A DNA stretch of 64,000 nucleotides from Daedaleopsis sinensis (taxonomy: Eukaryota; Basidiomycota; Agaricomycetes; Polyporales; Polyporaceae). The translations under genes were made by a program, and so were the position numbers. Positions 34,668-45,980 of this stretch are shown here, in pieces; position 1 is the stretch's first letter, and every line of letters starts with the position of its first letter. Location: NCBI GenBank assembly GCA_033807695.1, contig CM066308.1:868001-932000 (forward strand). The letters run 5' to 3'. Under the pieces are notes generated by a model. That model ran no database searches. It worked only from the letters and a program-made list of their open reading frames with translations, and was not told the origin of the DNA.

Positions 34668-35028
34668 CACCTGGACATCACGATCTGATGGCTACTTTAA
34701 TCCGTCTAGGGGGGGGGTTCAATCCCAGGTCAAGGGACTAAATCCCAGCGTGGATTCCCGGGCGCACCTGGACATCACGATCTGATGGCTACTTTAATCC
34801 GTCTAGGGGGGGGGTTCAATCCCAGGTCAAGGGACTAAATCCCAGCGTGGATTCCCGGGCGCACCTGGACATCACGATCTGATGGCTACTTTAATCCGTC
34901 TAGGGGGGGGGGGGTTCAATCCCAGGTCAAGGGACTAAATCCCGGCGTGGATTCCCGGGCGCACCTGGACATCACGATCTGATGGCTACTTTAATCCGTC
35001 TAGGGGGGGGGGTTCAATCCCAGGTCAA
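34668..35028. repeat. 97-bp tandem array with G-tracts, four copies
   Basis: Units start with CACCTGGACATCACGATCTG at 34668, 34765, 34862 and 34962. Each contains ATCCGTCTA followed by a G-run of 9, 9, 12 and 10, then GGTTCAATCCCAGGTCAAG. Copies are nearly identical outside the G-run, indicating recent expansion or homogenisation. It abuts the disrupted repeat unit next to the retrotransposon. Confidence 0.92.
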
Positions 35029-35298
35029 GAGACCACGCTGACGGTTGTGCACAAAGGTGAAGACCCCGGGAACTCTCTGATGGTAAGCCGTTGAGAATCA
35101 AAACTCCAACCTTTTTAGCAATCGGGGAGAACGTACTGACTGGTACTAAACCTTACGCCGTTATACAGCTACCCATATATTTAGCAGTACAGGTTGACGC
35201 ACACCACATCCCCTGCCACTCCCTCAAACCCCCTCAGCCGAGCTCGTTCTTACCATCTCCGTACCTCCTCCTTGCTACAAGTGTAGCACCGCGCTATC

Positions 35299-35821
35299 AT
35301 GGCTCCTTCCTCTCACAGTTCACCGGTAGCCGACACATTGTCGGCCAAGCTTATCGTCACGATTGTGGGCTCTACCTGTATGTGCTCATTTTTCTCGAAT
35401 ATCTAGTATTTACCAATTCTACTCGCACCCAGTTTTGTTTCTGGCCCTTGTCGTCCTCTTTTGCCTCCTTGGGAGCAAGTGTTTCTGCACCCGTCGTCGT
35501 GCACCCTCGTCAGGGAACAATGCACCTCACACTCACCCCCCTCGCCGTCGCGGAGGGGCTCCCCCGGGCCTTCACATCGCCTCTCAGTGGGTGAGCAGCA
35601 TCCCAAACGCACATTATGAGCGTGCGAGGCCCGTCGTCAGGAACAACATCCCATTCTATCCCTCGCAATCATATCATTCTATCTCTCCGTCTACCACTTG
35701 CAACGGTCTTCTGCTCCACGGTCGCCTCGTAGCACCCGCGACCGGCGCTGTCTACCCCCAAAGGGCGTCCCGGGCCCTCGGACCCGTCGCACCTATTCCT
35801 CGCGGGCAGCCCCAAGTCTAG
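35299..35821 (+). CDS. Unknown single-pass membrane protein, paralogue B
   Basis: No family recognised. Exon 1 35299-35377 and exon 2 35433-35821 (phase-1 intron, GTATGT...CAG) give about 155 residues. N-terminus MAPSSHSS, then AKLIVTIVGST, a hydrophobic helix (LFLALVVLFCLLG), the cysteine pair KCFC and the basic run TRRR, followed by a Pro/Arg/His-rich tail with GPVAPI near the end. It matches the gene at 17452-17970 in start, intron position and phase, helix and GPVA motif, so both are likely real. As in that paralogue there is a TGG|GTGAGC junction after residue 70 or so that could be another donor. Using it would change the tail to a frame ending near 35880. A membrane location is inferred from the helix only. 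Confidence 0.55.
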
Positions 35822-35880
35822 AAGAGCTTCCGGTTCACGACGCCTACGCAGCGTGTTCCATCATCATTTATTCTTTATGA

Positions 35881-36544
35881 TTCATCCATATTCTGCCTCC
35901 ATAAGCCACCCAAGATTTTCATGCCCCGGTTCTCAGATCCGAGTCCATCACGGTGTCTGTGAGCAAGTCGGTCCGTATTGTTCAGGTTGTATAGTCACTA
36001 GAAATTACGACGACTATTTACTGTGGAGATATATAGCAAGACAAGGTTGGAACATTCATGCCACCTAGAACGAGTCGAATCAAGTCAACCAGAATGTAAA
36101 GTACGGGCGAACGGTGTGCGCTATATAGCGAAGGTTGGTAAAGCGCCTATCTAATTGATCAAGATCGAATCGGGATCCCAATCCAGGAAACCCGTTTTCA
36201 GCTACTTAGCCACGAGTAGGTTGCAACCGGTTGTTGTCTCGTGCCCAGACGTACTGTGTGTATCGCCCGCACCCCACCACCGCGGCTACCGGTGTATAAA
36301 TCTGCCCTCAACTTTTCCCACTCGTATAATAGGTACAGGATGCTCTGGCATCTTCGGACATACTGCGAGAAAAACATAAAACACACATAGAACCTTTTCC
36401 ACCCTCGTTGTGGTGTGGCCTTACAGTGAGATATAAGTACTACAAGTTTGCATGGTATCGTACAAACTCCTTTTACACCCCTTCTGAGCTGCACATCATA
36501 CTGGCGTATAAGCTCATACAATGCTCTTCTAGTATCTAGTTAGC
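35881..36544. other. Intergenic, convergent 3' ends
   Basis: About 660 bases between paralogue B and the stop of RPAP1, which converge. I see no gene, repeat or RNA here. Confidence 0.5.
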
Positions 36545-39500
36545 TCACTCCAACAGCCTCCTCAAACGTTCCTGCAACTCTGCTCCGCACTTCTCCGCAA
36601 ACTCGATTCTCCCCGCCCGCCAGCTTCCTTGCTGCTCAAAGCACGCTGGCGGGAGCACGATCGTCCCCTCCCTGTTCTGGCGGTACAGCACCACATCCCT
36701 CACCGTGTCGAACCCGCCCTGGTCAACGACCGCCCTCAGAAGCGTCCGAGACTTCTCCTCTCCGTCCGCGCCCAAGTCCGGCCATATCCGGCACGCGACG
36801 TGGTGCACTGCAACGAGCCGCACAAAATCGTCCAACGGGCCCTTGACGAGCGCGCGAAGGTATGCCGCGACGATCTCCGCGTCCGTCTCGGACGGCCAGA
36901 GATAGTCTGCGACGCTGCCGGTGACGACGTCGTCCGGTGCGACGCGCACCGTGCGCATGACGTGATGGTAATCCGCCCAGAGGTACTTGCGGTAGTCCAC
37001 GGGGTAGCGCATCGACAGCGGCGGCAGCAGCAGGCGCGCGAAGAGTGGGTGCGCGAACGAGACCGCGTCGTAGAGCGCGACGAAGTCTGTGTACCACTGG
37101 TAGAATGGGACGGAGGCACCGAGGAAGCGCTTCGCGACGACGTCGATGCTGTCCGAGGTGTGGATCGACGGCGGGGGCGTCTTGAGGGACTTCGCGGAGG
37201 CGGACGCGGAGAAGGGGGCGAGGAGCGCGGACATGAAGTGCTCGACGATGCTGTCGCGGAAGACTTCCTCGGAGGAGTCGGTCTGCTGTTGCCCGTGCTC
37301 GAGCATGAAGACCTTCATGCATCCAAATGCGGCCTCCTCGCGACTCATAAGGAAGGCGGGGAGCTGGTGGTGGCGCAGAACCTCTTGGCCGACCCTGGCG
37401 AAAAGAAGGGTCGCTCGGACGACTTCCGCCTCGGATGCGTTCCATGAAGAAGGCAAGTCTTTGAAGACCTCAGACTCGCCGGATCGGAGCAGGTGATCGA
37501 GAGGACAGAAGACCCAGTCCTTCGTCAGTGGGAGCGACTGGTCCCGCCTGTCGTTCAGCTGGAGAGCCGACAGCGGAGGAAGGCGCTGGGTTGTCGCTGT
37601 CGATATGGATCGTGGAGTAGGCCAGATTGGACCAACGCGTACGTCCGTCTTTGGCCGCAATGACTGCGTCAAGAAGGGGATGATGATGTCCATGCCGCCT
37701 CTGTCCCAGATTTCGTCGGGTACCGACCAGCCTCGGGTCTGCAGTAAATCGGAGGTAATCAGCTCCGACACCGCTGAGACCGTTCGCTGTGCTACGTCGT
37801 CGTCACCAGGGTAGAGACGACACATGATCGCGAACGCCTGCGCTATCCAGAGGTCCGGCGAAGTTCCTGGCATCTTGCGCGACAGGAGGAGGTAGCTAGA
37901 CAGGAGAGTCGACAATGGCCGGCAGAAGATATGGCCGTAAGGGATAGACTCTGGCGTGTACAGCGACGTCCAGAGCGTGTGCGTCGTGATCTCAGCTGCG
38001 ACATTGGATATGTCCGAGAAAGGCAGCGGGAACGGCGGAGTGTCGGGGACATCTTGGGGCGAGCCGGGGGTACACGCGAGGAACAGACGTATGGCGGCGG
38101 CAAGGGTGTTTGCATGCTTCCCAATCTCCCGGAGCCCAGGTAAATCGGAGGGCAGGATCGCCTGCCGCATGCCTTCATTCAGCCTGCTCAGGCCATCACG
38201 CGCGCCTCTCAGCGTAGCATCCACAACGCGCTTCTCGGTGCCGTTCGTGAATCCGTCCTTCACCGCGGCTGTGACAAGAGCGCGCTCGTCCTCGCCGCCT
38301 TTCATACCGTTGACTTTGGCTCCTTCCAAGAACGCGGCTGCGCTATTCCAGAGGGCTGCCCATGTCTCGTCGTCGGTGTCGCGGAGTCGCGCACGGAATT
38401 CGAGTATGTCTTCGATCCATCCCCATCCGACCACTTGGCTCCACAAGATCTCGTGACTCGGAGTCGTGCGATGCGGGTCGTGGGCACAAATGGTCCAGCC
38501 CTCCAGAACGTGCAGCCATGTGCGCCGAAGCTGACTGTTTTGGCACCGCGGGGAAGAGACGTAGCGGTTCAACTGCGTGAGATGTTCTTGCGCAGTGGTC
38601 GCAATGTGCGCATACAGACCGTAGGAGGCAAGGATTGCATAGAGGCGCAGTGTTTCGGTGAGTAGCTGGGTCGCTAGTGAAATCGGGAACGGAGACGCCG
38701 TCGGGAGAGTGATCACGAAACGGAGGAGTGAGTCGGCCGGGTCGACCAAAGCCGTAGCGTTCTCGCGGGAGGAAGACGCTAGTACATGAAGGAAGCGCAG
38801 TGCAGAAGGATCCGGTTTGGGGGTGTCATCAGACGGTGGAATGGGAGTGAGTAAGAATCTCTGGAGTACGTTCGCAATTAGACCCTTGGTGGATACTATG
38901 CTTGTCGCAGTAGTGTTGGAATGCTGAGCGAGCCTGTAGAGTACCGCCAAGGTCTGCAAGAGGCTCTCACGAGGCAATTCGCCAACAGTGAGTACAGTGG
39001 AGATCTGTGGAAGAACGTAGTCGAGCGGCAGAGAAGCGAGGGCTTCTCCACGATCGAGGTCAAAGAGCTCGACGCCGTCTAGCACAGTCGCCTCTTCGTC
39101 CCATTGAGAAGTGCACTCCCAGAGTAGCTCTATGGCACGCGCACCGACGCTGGCGCGCTCCGACATAGCTTCCACCGCAGTAGCAATCATGCGCTTCCTG
39201 AGCGCGAGTTCTTGACCGGCGAGTTCGGGAATGCCCTTCTTGCTCTCAACGGACGTCCTGGCGAGCTTGTGAGCTATCTTCGACAGGATCCCGAGCATCG
39301 AGGCACGCTGCGCAGGAACTGTTGAACGTGAAAGCAGGAAGATGTCTTCGAGGGTGTAACCAGCATGGGAGCCTTCGGCGTGATGATGAAGCCCAAGATG
39401 CGTAGGGAGGGATGCAGATAGTCGTGCGGGGATGAAATTGCCATTGAGGTCGAATCGAATAGCGGATGTTGCAGGCTCGGCGTCGGTCTCCGCGTCGAAG

Positions 39501-40477
39501 TTGTCACCCTGCATCCACTGCAGTGATGGATCATTTGTAGGGGCAGTTGGAAAGAATCGTAACCGGATGTCTTCCGGAGTTCCTTCCTCGATGGCTCGTA
39601 CCTTCTCATCATCCTGCTCGGCGCTGTCGGCACTCCGAGATGCCAGAGGAGCTACGAGTGAGGAGATGCTAGAGGGTTTCCACTGACCTAGAGACACGGT
39701 GGGACCATCGCTGGCTGAAGGGGAGGGAAGAGCCAGGGCTTTCCTCTTCGGTGACGGCGGAGCAGACTCGTAGACATGCACGTCATCGGGTGTAAGTTCT
39801 GCAAAGCGTATTTTGCGGTCTGCGCGACTTGGCGGCCGTGTGCTGCTTGCGGAAGTGGGTGGAGTAGAGGATCCCGACACGCTTGCTATATCAGTGGTCA
39901 CACATGGATATATTATGCACGAATATATACACATACTGAAGGGTCGCACTCGCTCACCCGCGCGGGAGCGAGAGGGAGATGCGGGGGAAGACGGCCTCCC
40001 TCCTACTCCGCCTTCATCATCCAACTGCGAGATGCTTGAAGACAACTGGTGCACAGCTGCCTTCTCGTCCTCGCCTTTCTTGGTCTCCCTGGCGGCACGA
40101 GCTTTCCTCAGGACATCCGCGATGTTCGGTCCAAACCTTTCCACTATCTCTGCCTGCTCCTGCCCCCTCTCCTGCTCAGACATAGCTTCAACACGACGTC
40201 GGTTCTCCTCTTCGACTTGGGCTCTCCATCCAGTGTCTCCCTGATCGCGTATTGGCACTTTGATGTTGCTAATCCGGGAATTGGAAGACGACCCAACGAC
40301 AGGCACCTCCCGTGCTCGTTTCTGCGCACCGCCTCGAGCACGAGAAAACGCGCTCTGTGATCTGTGTTGCGCTGAAGGGAAACCAGTCCGAGCTGCGGCT
40401 TCGTGAAGTGCCGACGATTCTCTGGGCTTCGAGACGGGTTTGCGCTCCAAGATAGAGCCAACTATGGACTGCGACAT
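36545..40477 (-). CDS. RNA polymerase II-associated protein 1 (RPAP1/Rba50 family)
   Basis: Assembly or import factor for RNA polymerase II that links the Rpb2/Rpb3 subassembly to transport chaperones. One very long frame with a single likely intron (39886-39957, 72 nt, GTGAGC...TAG, in-frame) gives about 1,286 residues. The N-terminal RPAP1 domain is visible (EENRRRVEAMSEQERGQEQ, then ERFGPNIADVLRKA). The RPAP1 C-terminal domain begins with IRFDLNGNFIP, LPTHLGLHHHAEGSHAGYTL and EDIFLLSRSTVPAQRASMLG. The remainder is helical repeat-like sequence as in the family. The start at 40477 (MSQSIVGSILERKP) is the first ATG in the open frame. No duplication or damage is seen. The family call rests on both diagnostic domains. 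Confidence 0.93.
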   Translation of the reverse strand: MSQSIVGSILERKPVSKPRESSALHEAAARTGFPSAQHRSQSAFSRARGGAQKRAREVPVVGSSSNSRISNIKVPIRDQGDTGWRAQVEEENRRRVEAMSEQERGQEQAEIVERFGPNIADVLRKARAARETKKGEDEKAAVHQLSSSISQLDDEGGVGGRPSSPASPSRSRAGERVRPFSMCIYSCIIYPCVTTDIASVSGSSTPPTSASSTRPPSRADRKIRFAELTPDDVHVYESAPPSPKRKALALPSPSASDGPTVSLGQWKPSSISSLVAPLASRSADSAEQDDEKVRAIEEGTPEDIRLRFFPTAPTNDPSLQWMQGDNFDAETDAEPATSAIRFDLNGNFIPARLSASLPTHLGLHHHAEGSHAGYTLEDIFLLSRSTVPAQRASMLGILSKIAHKLARTSVESKKGIPELAGQELALRKRMIATAVEAMSERASVGARAIELLWECTSQWDEEATVLDGVELFDLDRGEALASLPLDYVLPQISTVLTVGELPRESLLQTLAVLYRLAQHSNTTATSIVSTKGLIANVLQRFLLTPIPPSDDTPKPDPSALRFLHVLASSSRENATALVDPADSLLRFVITLPTASPFPISLATQLLTETLRLYAILASYGLYAHIATTAQEHLTQLNRYVSSPRCQNSQLRRTWLHVLEGWTICAHDPHRTTPSHEILWSQVVGWGWIEDILEFRARLRDTDDETWAALWNSAAAFLEGAKVNGMKGGEDERALVTAAVKDGFTNGTEKRVVDATLRGARDGLSRLNEGMRQAILPSDLPGLREIGKHANTLAAAIRLFLACTPGSPQDVPDTPPFPLPFSDISNVAAEITTHTLWTSLYTPESIPYGHIFCRPLSTLLSSYLLLSRKMPGTSPDLWIAQAFAIMCRLYPGDDDVAQRTVSAVSELITSDLLQTRGWSVPDEIWDRGGMDIIIPFLTQSLRPKTDVRVGPIWPTPRSISTATTQRLPPLSALQLNDRRDQSLPLTKDWVFCPLDHLLRSGESEVFKDLPSSWNASEAEVVRATLLFARVGQEVLRHHQLPAFLMSREEAAFGCMKVFMLEHGQQQTDSSEEVFRDSIVEHFMSALLAPFSASASAKSLKTPPPSIHTSDSIDVVAKRFLGASVPFYQWYTDFVALYDAVSFAHPLFARLLLPPLSMRYPVDYRKYLWADYHHVMRTVRVAPDDVVTGSVADYLWPSETDAEIVAAYLRALVKGPLDDFVRLVAVHHVACRIWPDLGADGEEKSRTLLRAVVDQGGFDTVRDVVLYRQNREGTIVLPPACFEQQGSWRAGRIEFAEKCGAELQERLRRLLE

Positions 40478-41288
40478 CGCGGGGTTTTCTCGCAGGCGTG
40501 GAAGTGATCCGTTGATACGCTGGTAACCAGACTATGAAGAATTGCGGTAGAGTAGAGGTGCCTACACAAAATGAATGCCCGCAGGTTCTTGTTAGTGACA
40601 ATCTGAGACTATGAGCGAGTCGATACACACCTCGTCACAGAGCACTTCCAACGAGCTCAGGAAAGACGGAAAAAAGATGGGCAAGGGGTGAGATGCAATT
40701 GCCAAGAGATAAGAGAATGGGTCGTGGTCTGGTCGTGGTAAGACAAGAGGCAGGAAAACACGGGCCGCAGGGCGCCTTGAGGTTCAAGCATATTCACTGT
40801 CCGACTAATCTCCGCCGAAAGCTCCCGCGTGTGACTTGCACCCTCTTGCACCTGGCAGTACCATAAGTCTCCATAAGTATGATAGGTACTAAGGTAAGTA
40901 GCTCACATCCGGTTCGGATGGCGCGGTATGTCGAATTACTGAGTGATGTAAGCGGTGAACCACACCATATCAAATATTCTCGGTAGCAGTTTCAATCAAG
41001 AACGGGGTGGTGTGAACCATTAATGTAGGGCAACTCCCTTCACTTGTGGTAACGACTGCCCCCCGGTCTCTCCAATATCCATCCGCAACTGGCCATCTTG
41101 CTTCTCTTCGCAGTCCTACCATCTCTTCTCGGGACTCGGGTTTCATGATGACTCCCAAGACGAGCGCGCTTTGTACCTGGCCTAAATGAGCAGCGAAAAG
41201 ATTCTTGAGTGGTTTCTTCTTCGTCGGACGACCACTTGTCGGCCAACTCGTATTTGCAGATATCGACAGATCCGTACGGAGAGAGTGG
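40478..41288. other. RPAP1 upstream region and spacer
   Basis: Promoter and 5' UTR of RPAP1 on the minus strand, including a possible intron between 40560 and 40620. Short frames at 40970-41371 do not join into a convincing product. Confidence 0.4.
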
Positions 41289-41812
41289 TCAGGTTGCACC
41301 GCCGCATACACTGATGGGTGTATTGGGCGACGACGGAGGAGGATAGTGCAGGTTGTGTTCGACCGGCGCATATTCCTCGGCGGTAGCTCTTTCAGCAGGA
41401 GACGTAGCTGACGACGATGGTAATATCTCGAGTTCTACCAATTCCACGGCACTCCGGCGACACTCGTTCACAACGGTAGCGACGGTCCGCCCAGAAGGCT
41501 CCGACACCATACTGACCACGGATCCTTGGACATGCGGGTCGTACCACACTCCATCAGAAGAGGCTTTGGACGGCCCGGTTGTGGTGAATGGTACAGCGAC
41601 TAGTTTGACCTGTGTACCTTCTGTGACTGCTTGCGGGAGCGGCGAGATCAGGGTATAGACGTGCGACTGCTTTGATCCGGCTGTTTTCCGCGACCACTTA
41701 GCGTAGCCCGACCACTTCACAAGTAACGATATCTCGATTACTGGAGGTGGTACCGCCACATGTTGAGCACCCGCGGTTTTCGGGAACGATACCGTAGGCA
41801 GGGCCATCGATG
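41289..41812 (-). CDS. Hypothetical protein, doubtful
   Basis: An open frame on the minus strand of about 174 codons from an internal ATG (MALPTVSFPKTAG...), or about 211 codons from 41924. The composition is protein-like (Val/Ser/Thr-rich, few rare residues), without domains that I recognise. No intron or paralogue supports it. The stretch KWSGYAKWS superficially recalls a chromodomain but lacks the rest of that fold. I keep it only as a candidate because it is the longest frame between RPAP1 and PRMT3. Confidence 0.25.
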
Positions 41813-41924
41813 TTGTTGCCGAGCAGAAAGTCGTGTTGAGAAGGTTGGTGCGCTTGCGCACGTGGTAGCCACCTCCGCCTCTTCTGTAGTGGAAATGAGC
41901 GATCAGAACGTAAACGTATGTCAT

Positions 41925-42689
41925 CTATGTACTGACCAATGGATGGTAGTCCACATAGGGAGTCGTTACTGAGTATAATGCCATTGTTCTTCGGATTGTA
42001 AGTGACTTATCTGCCGGCACACTTGCTGTGGACATAGGACGACTTTCGTTCGCGCATTCGGGCGAGGCTGGTTTAGACTAGATCAGCTGTGAACGTGTTC
42101 TGGTAAGCAACGAGAGAGAGCACTCGACCCCTCCTCGGTTCTCTAATGACACATGGATGCTCTCGCACAAGAAGCGTTCTTGTGCACTGTATCGTACGAG
42201 CGGTGTCTACGCATGTATGGTTGGCGTTCTGTTCGACGGTCAACCTACAGTGGTGATTAGACACATACCTGAAGTCGACGGGACCACCGCGGGCACGCCC
42301 ACCACCCGAAGATTAACACACAGGTGTGCCGTCTTCAGAATACTGGTGTGGTATTTGGAAGGGACAGAGCGAGCATGGCATTGCCAGTTGGCGTAGTGAA
42401 GGACCCAGGACTCGGAAGGACCTCTTTCCCACAGCGCGCTTCCACACTCGTCTTCCACGTTTCCACCCCCGACCGGCAATCCCCGTACGAGCGCCTGTGA
42501 GTCCTTACGACTTTGCGAGAATTCTCCAAGTTTCTACCACCTTTCTACTCAACGCTCTTCTGCCTGCGCCACCGTCTGGCTACACAGCTCTTCTCTGCGC
42601 CGCTACTGAAGTAGGTTCATGACCTCTCTAGTCACTCTTACGTGATTGTCCAGTTCGATCTAAACACCTCCTAGGAAGTTTGCATACCA
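41925..42689. other. Intergenic, PRMT3 promoter
   Basis: About 760 bases without a supportable gene, ending at the PRMT3 start. The last 200 bases are pyrimidine-rich. No repeats seen. Confidence 0.45.
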
Positions 42690-44876
42690 ATGGCGCTCAG
42701 ACTTACCGGGTCTCATATCATCGATTCAGATCACCATTCCGACTCCGATGATCACGAAGATCGACCGGAGGAGTCCAGCTCTGATGAGGATGATGAGGAC
42801 ATGACCTGGGACGACTGGGTGTCCGATTCTTTGACAAAGCGCCCATGCAAATCTCTCTTTGAGAACAGGACTTTTGACACCGTGCAGGAAGCGATGCTAT
42901 ACGACGACAACACGCACAAGTTCAGTCTGAAGGCAATTTCAGCTCGCTTAGGTAGACTCTCCTGTTATATTATAAAGTCACACTGGAAGCTAACCGATCG
43001 CGCAGGATTAGACCTGTACAAACGCATACGTCTGATTAACTGGATCAGGAAGGAGGTATACCACAACATTTTGGGGTTGTATAACAGTACTGAAATTTTC
43101 CAGCATCCGTCATCCGCGGACGTCGCTTCTCTCGATGGTTCAGAAGCGTTCTTCACTTCGGATGACTACCTCAAGCCGAGTATAGAAGACGACCCGTACC
43201 TCCGTGCGTCGCTCGTACACACCTATTGAGTGCTGCGATTTAACCACTCGTCTGATAGAAATTGAACCCGATGATATCTCCGACTCTGACGAAGAGGACG
43301 ATGTATCGAAGCCGGAAGCACCTCGGGACCTTGCGACGGCCACACGTCGCATCAAAGCTCTCCAGCGCAAGCTCGACCAGGCTAAGAATGACCTCGTCTA
43401 CTATCGGCAATTTGTTAGCGAGCGCCTTAACCTCGCCGGACTTATCGACGAGCCTCAAAAGGCCGAAGGCTCGGTGGCGACTCACGTATCCGTGCCGTTG
43501 CGCGATGACGACTCCCACTACTTTCAGAGCTACGCTGAGAACGGTACGCTCCGCCTCGTCTTATCGTCCTACTGATCTCAGCCAATGACTACTTTTCTCT
43601 CCGCGCAGACATTCACTCGGTCATGATCAATGACAAAGTTCGCACTGCCACCTACGCGAAATTCATCCTTTCGAACTCTCAGGCATTCAAGGATGCCGTT
43701 GTGTTGGACGTTGGCTGCGGTACTGGTATACTCTCCCTGTTCGCTGCCAAGGCTGGTGCGAAGCGCGTGTTTGCCATCGATGCAAGCGATATCGCAGCAA
43801 AGGCCGAGAAGATCGTCAAGGACAATGAGCTGGATAACGTAGTCACGTAAGACATCGGTCTGTCCTAACTCGTGCAATCCATCTGACAACAATGCTGCAG
43901 CGTTATCCGTGGTAAAGTAGAAGACATCAAGTTGCCTGAAGGATACGACAAGGTCGACATCATCGTCTCCGAGTGGATGGGGTACGCTCTCCTGTACGAG
44001 TCTATGCTCGACTCGGTGCTGCACGCGCGAGACCGTTTTTTGCGCGAGGGCGGGATTATGGCCCCGAGTCAGACCCAAATGAAGTTTGCTCTCTGCGAGG
44101 GGAGCGAGCTCTTCAAGGAACGCATCGGTTTCTGGAACGATGTTTACGGTGAGTGGGGGGCTGCAATCTCTCCCGCAAGCGCTGACGGTATCCAGGCTTC
44201 GACCTGTCGACGATGGGAACCCACGTGTACGATGAGGCAATTGTTGACGTCGTCGGTCCCAACACGGTCGTCAGCGAGCCCGTGACGATCAAGGACCTCT
44301 ACCTCGGCACCGTCACCCCCCAGCAGCTCAATTTCTCCGCGCCCTTCAAGCTCGTCTCGACGTCGGACCAGCGCATTAAAGTCCACTCGTTCGTGCTCTA
44401 CTTCGACACCTTCTTCACGCACACGGGCGAGCCGCTCCCCCCGGACACGGACGTCTACGTTGTGCAGGACGGTGACCCGATCCTCGCTGAGGTGTGGCCG
44501 CTAGGTGGCCGGCCGTACCAGGCGCGCCGAATGAGCTCGGGAGACCCACTTAGGAGCAAGGGCCCGCCGAAGGTCACGAGCTTCAGCACGGGTCCCGCGT
44601 CGATGCCGACGCACTGGAAGCAGACCGTGTTCTTCTTGCGCGAGCCCATATCGGTTGCTGGAGGTTCGTCCCTGTCGATGATGTGCAAATGTCGGAGAGA
44701 GAATAACGACGCGCTTCGTCGCAACTGCAGGCACCGTCGTCGAGGGAACGTTCAAGTGCAAGAAGAGCGAGGACAACTCGCGCGAGCTGGACGTCGAGAT
44801 CCACTATACCGTCAAGGAACCGGAGGAGACCGCGACCGCTTCCGATGTCTTCGTGCAGATCTACAAAGTGCGGTAG
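42690..44876 (+). CDS. Protein arginine N-methyltransferase 3
   Basis: Type I arginine methyltransferase acting mainly on ribosomal protein uS5 in the cytosol, using S-adenosylmethionine. Eight exons: 42690-42951, 43006-43055, 43104-43203, 43259-43543, 43609-43846, 43901-44148, 44196-44663, 44731-44876. They give 598 residues. An acidic N-terminus and a degenerate zinc-finger region (RPCKSLFENRTFDTVQEA) are followed by the PRMT3-specific DDYLKPSIEDDPYLQ, an acidic linker and a coiled coil. The catalytic domain has motif I VLDVGCGTGILSLFAAKAG, FAIDAS, the double-E loop SEWMGYALLYESM and the THW loop MPTHWKQ. The intron after residue 104 is in frame (48 nt), but removing it restores the family alignment. 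The intron at 43204 must use the acceptor at 43258. The enzyme core looks active. Confidence 0.95.
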
Positions 44877-45716
44877 ATGTGGTCGATGTAGGTGCGGTGC
44901 TGTTCCACGGCTCGCCTTGGGAAGAACGACGCTGATTGCATGACAAGGTGATAAAGGAAAGGGTCCAGGCGCGACAGAGAAGTTATCATAGTGCTGTATC
45001 TTGAAGGAAGACCTGTGCTGTCATGGAGCCGATGACTCGAATGATAGACAGCGTGGGTATGCGCACACTGCGGTCGTTCACTCACGTGCGTCCTTGCCAT
45101 ATCATGTTATAACTCCGTGCAGTGTCTACTGCCGCCGTCTGCGGAGCCTTAGCTGCGCTGAGCGAGATGGAAGACTCTGGAACGCTCCTTTATATCGTCT
45201 TTGATCACATACGGTGTCAAACTCCATGTGGGATGTGGTTCGCCGGCTGCGGCCGTGTTCCCCTGGGTCACACCGCTGCGCCTTCGGAAAATCATCATCC
45301 GCCAGAGGCATCTTAGGCGTCCCCTCGTCTAAGCCGTCCTTTCTTGGGGAGCTACTGGACCGCCGCCATGATCAATCACGTGCGGCACCCTTGACCCAGG
45401 GTTTGTGCACCCTACGGTGCCATGGCACCGCCGTCGGGCGCCGCCTTGTCATGAAGCAGGGCTTGGGCAAGGCTCTCTATCTACCCTGGTTGAGAGCCTG
45501 CATAGCTGCCTCTGGGGTCTGTCCTTGTGACGATCCTTGAGCATTTTCTCCCACTAGATCGGGGCGGGGCGCAAGACGACATTCGGACAAGGACGACGAT
45601 AGGGGTTTCCACGAACACGATCTCCAAAATCAATCCGCCGCTCTAAGGATCGGAAATACCTATACTATGGGGGTATTATCGACGTCGAGTCATCGGGGCA
45701 GTCCATCATATGTACG
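44877..45716. other. Intergenic, left flank of hAT element
   Basis: About 840 bases between PRMT3 and the hAT element. The first 100 bases are the PRMT3 3' UTR. At 45250-45500 the sequence is GC-rich with short palindromes, but I see no gene. The 8-bp target duplication TATGTACG occupies 45709-45716. Confidence 0.5.
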
Positions 45717-45980
45717 TAGGGTATAGCACGGGTCGGGTACGGGTACTTTGACCTATACCCGTACCCGCACCCGCACGGGTAGGGTACCCGTGACTACGGG
45801 TGAGGGTATGTGCGGGTACGGGTATAATACCGGGTACACCCGCGGGTCATCAGCCAACATGAGCCAAACGATATGTGTCGTTCAAGTGATAGACTTAGAC
45901 TCACTCCGAGTCTAGTAGGCTAAATTGTTGGACAGCTGTGTACAAGTATAACGATGAGGATCACTTCGTACGCGGTAGGG

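Noticed and set aside
36705..37500. Long frames on both strands within RPAP1
   Set aside because: Shadows created by GC-rich codon use of RPAP1, which has clear domains in its own frame.
41700..41760. KWSGYAKWS as a chromodomain in the frame at 41289-41812
   Set aside because: Only a few residues match; the aromatic cage and helix of a chromodomain are missing and no retroelement is nearby.
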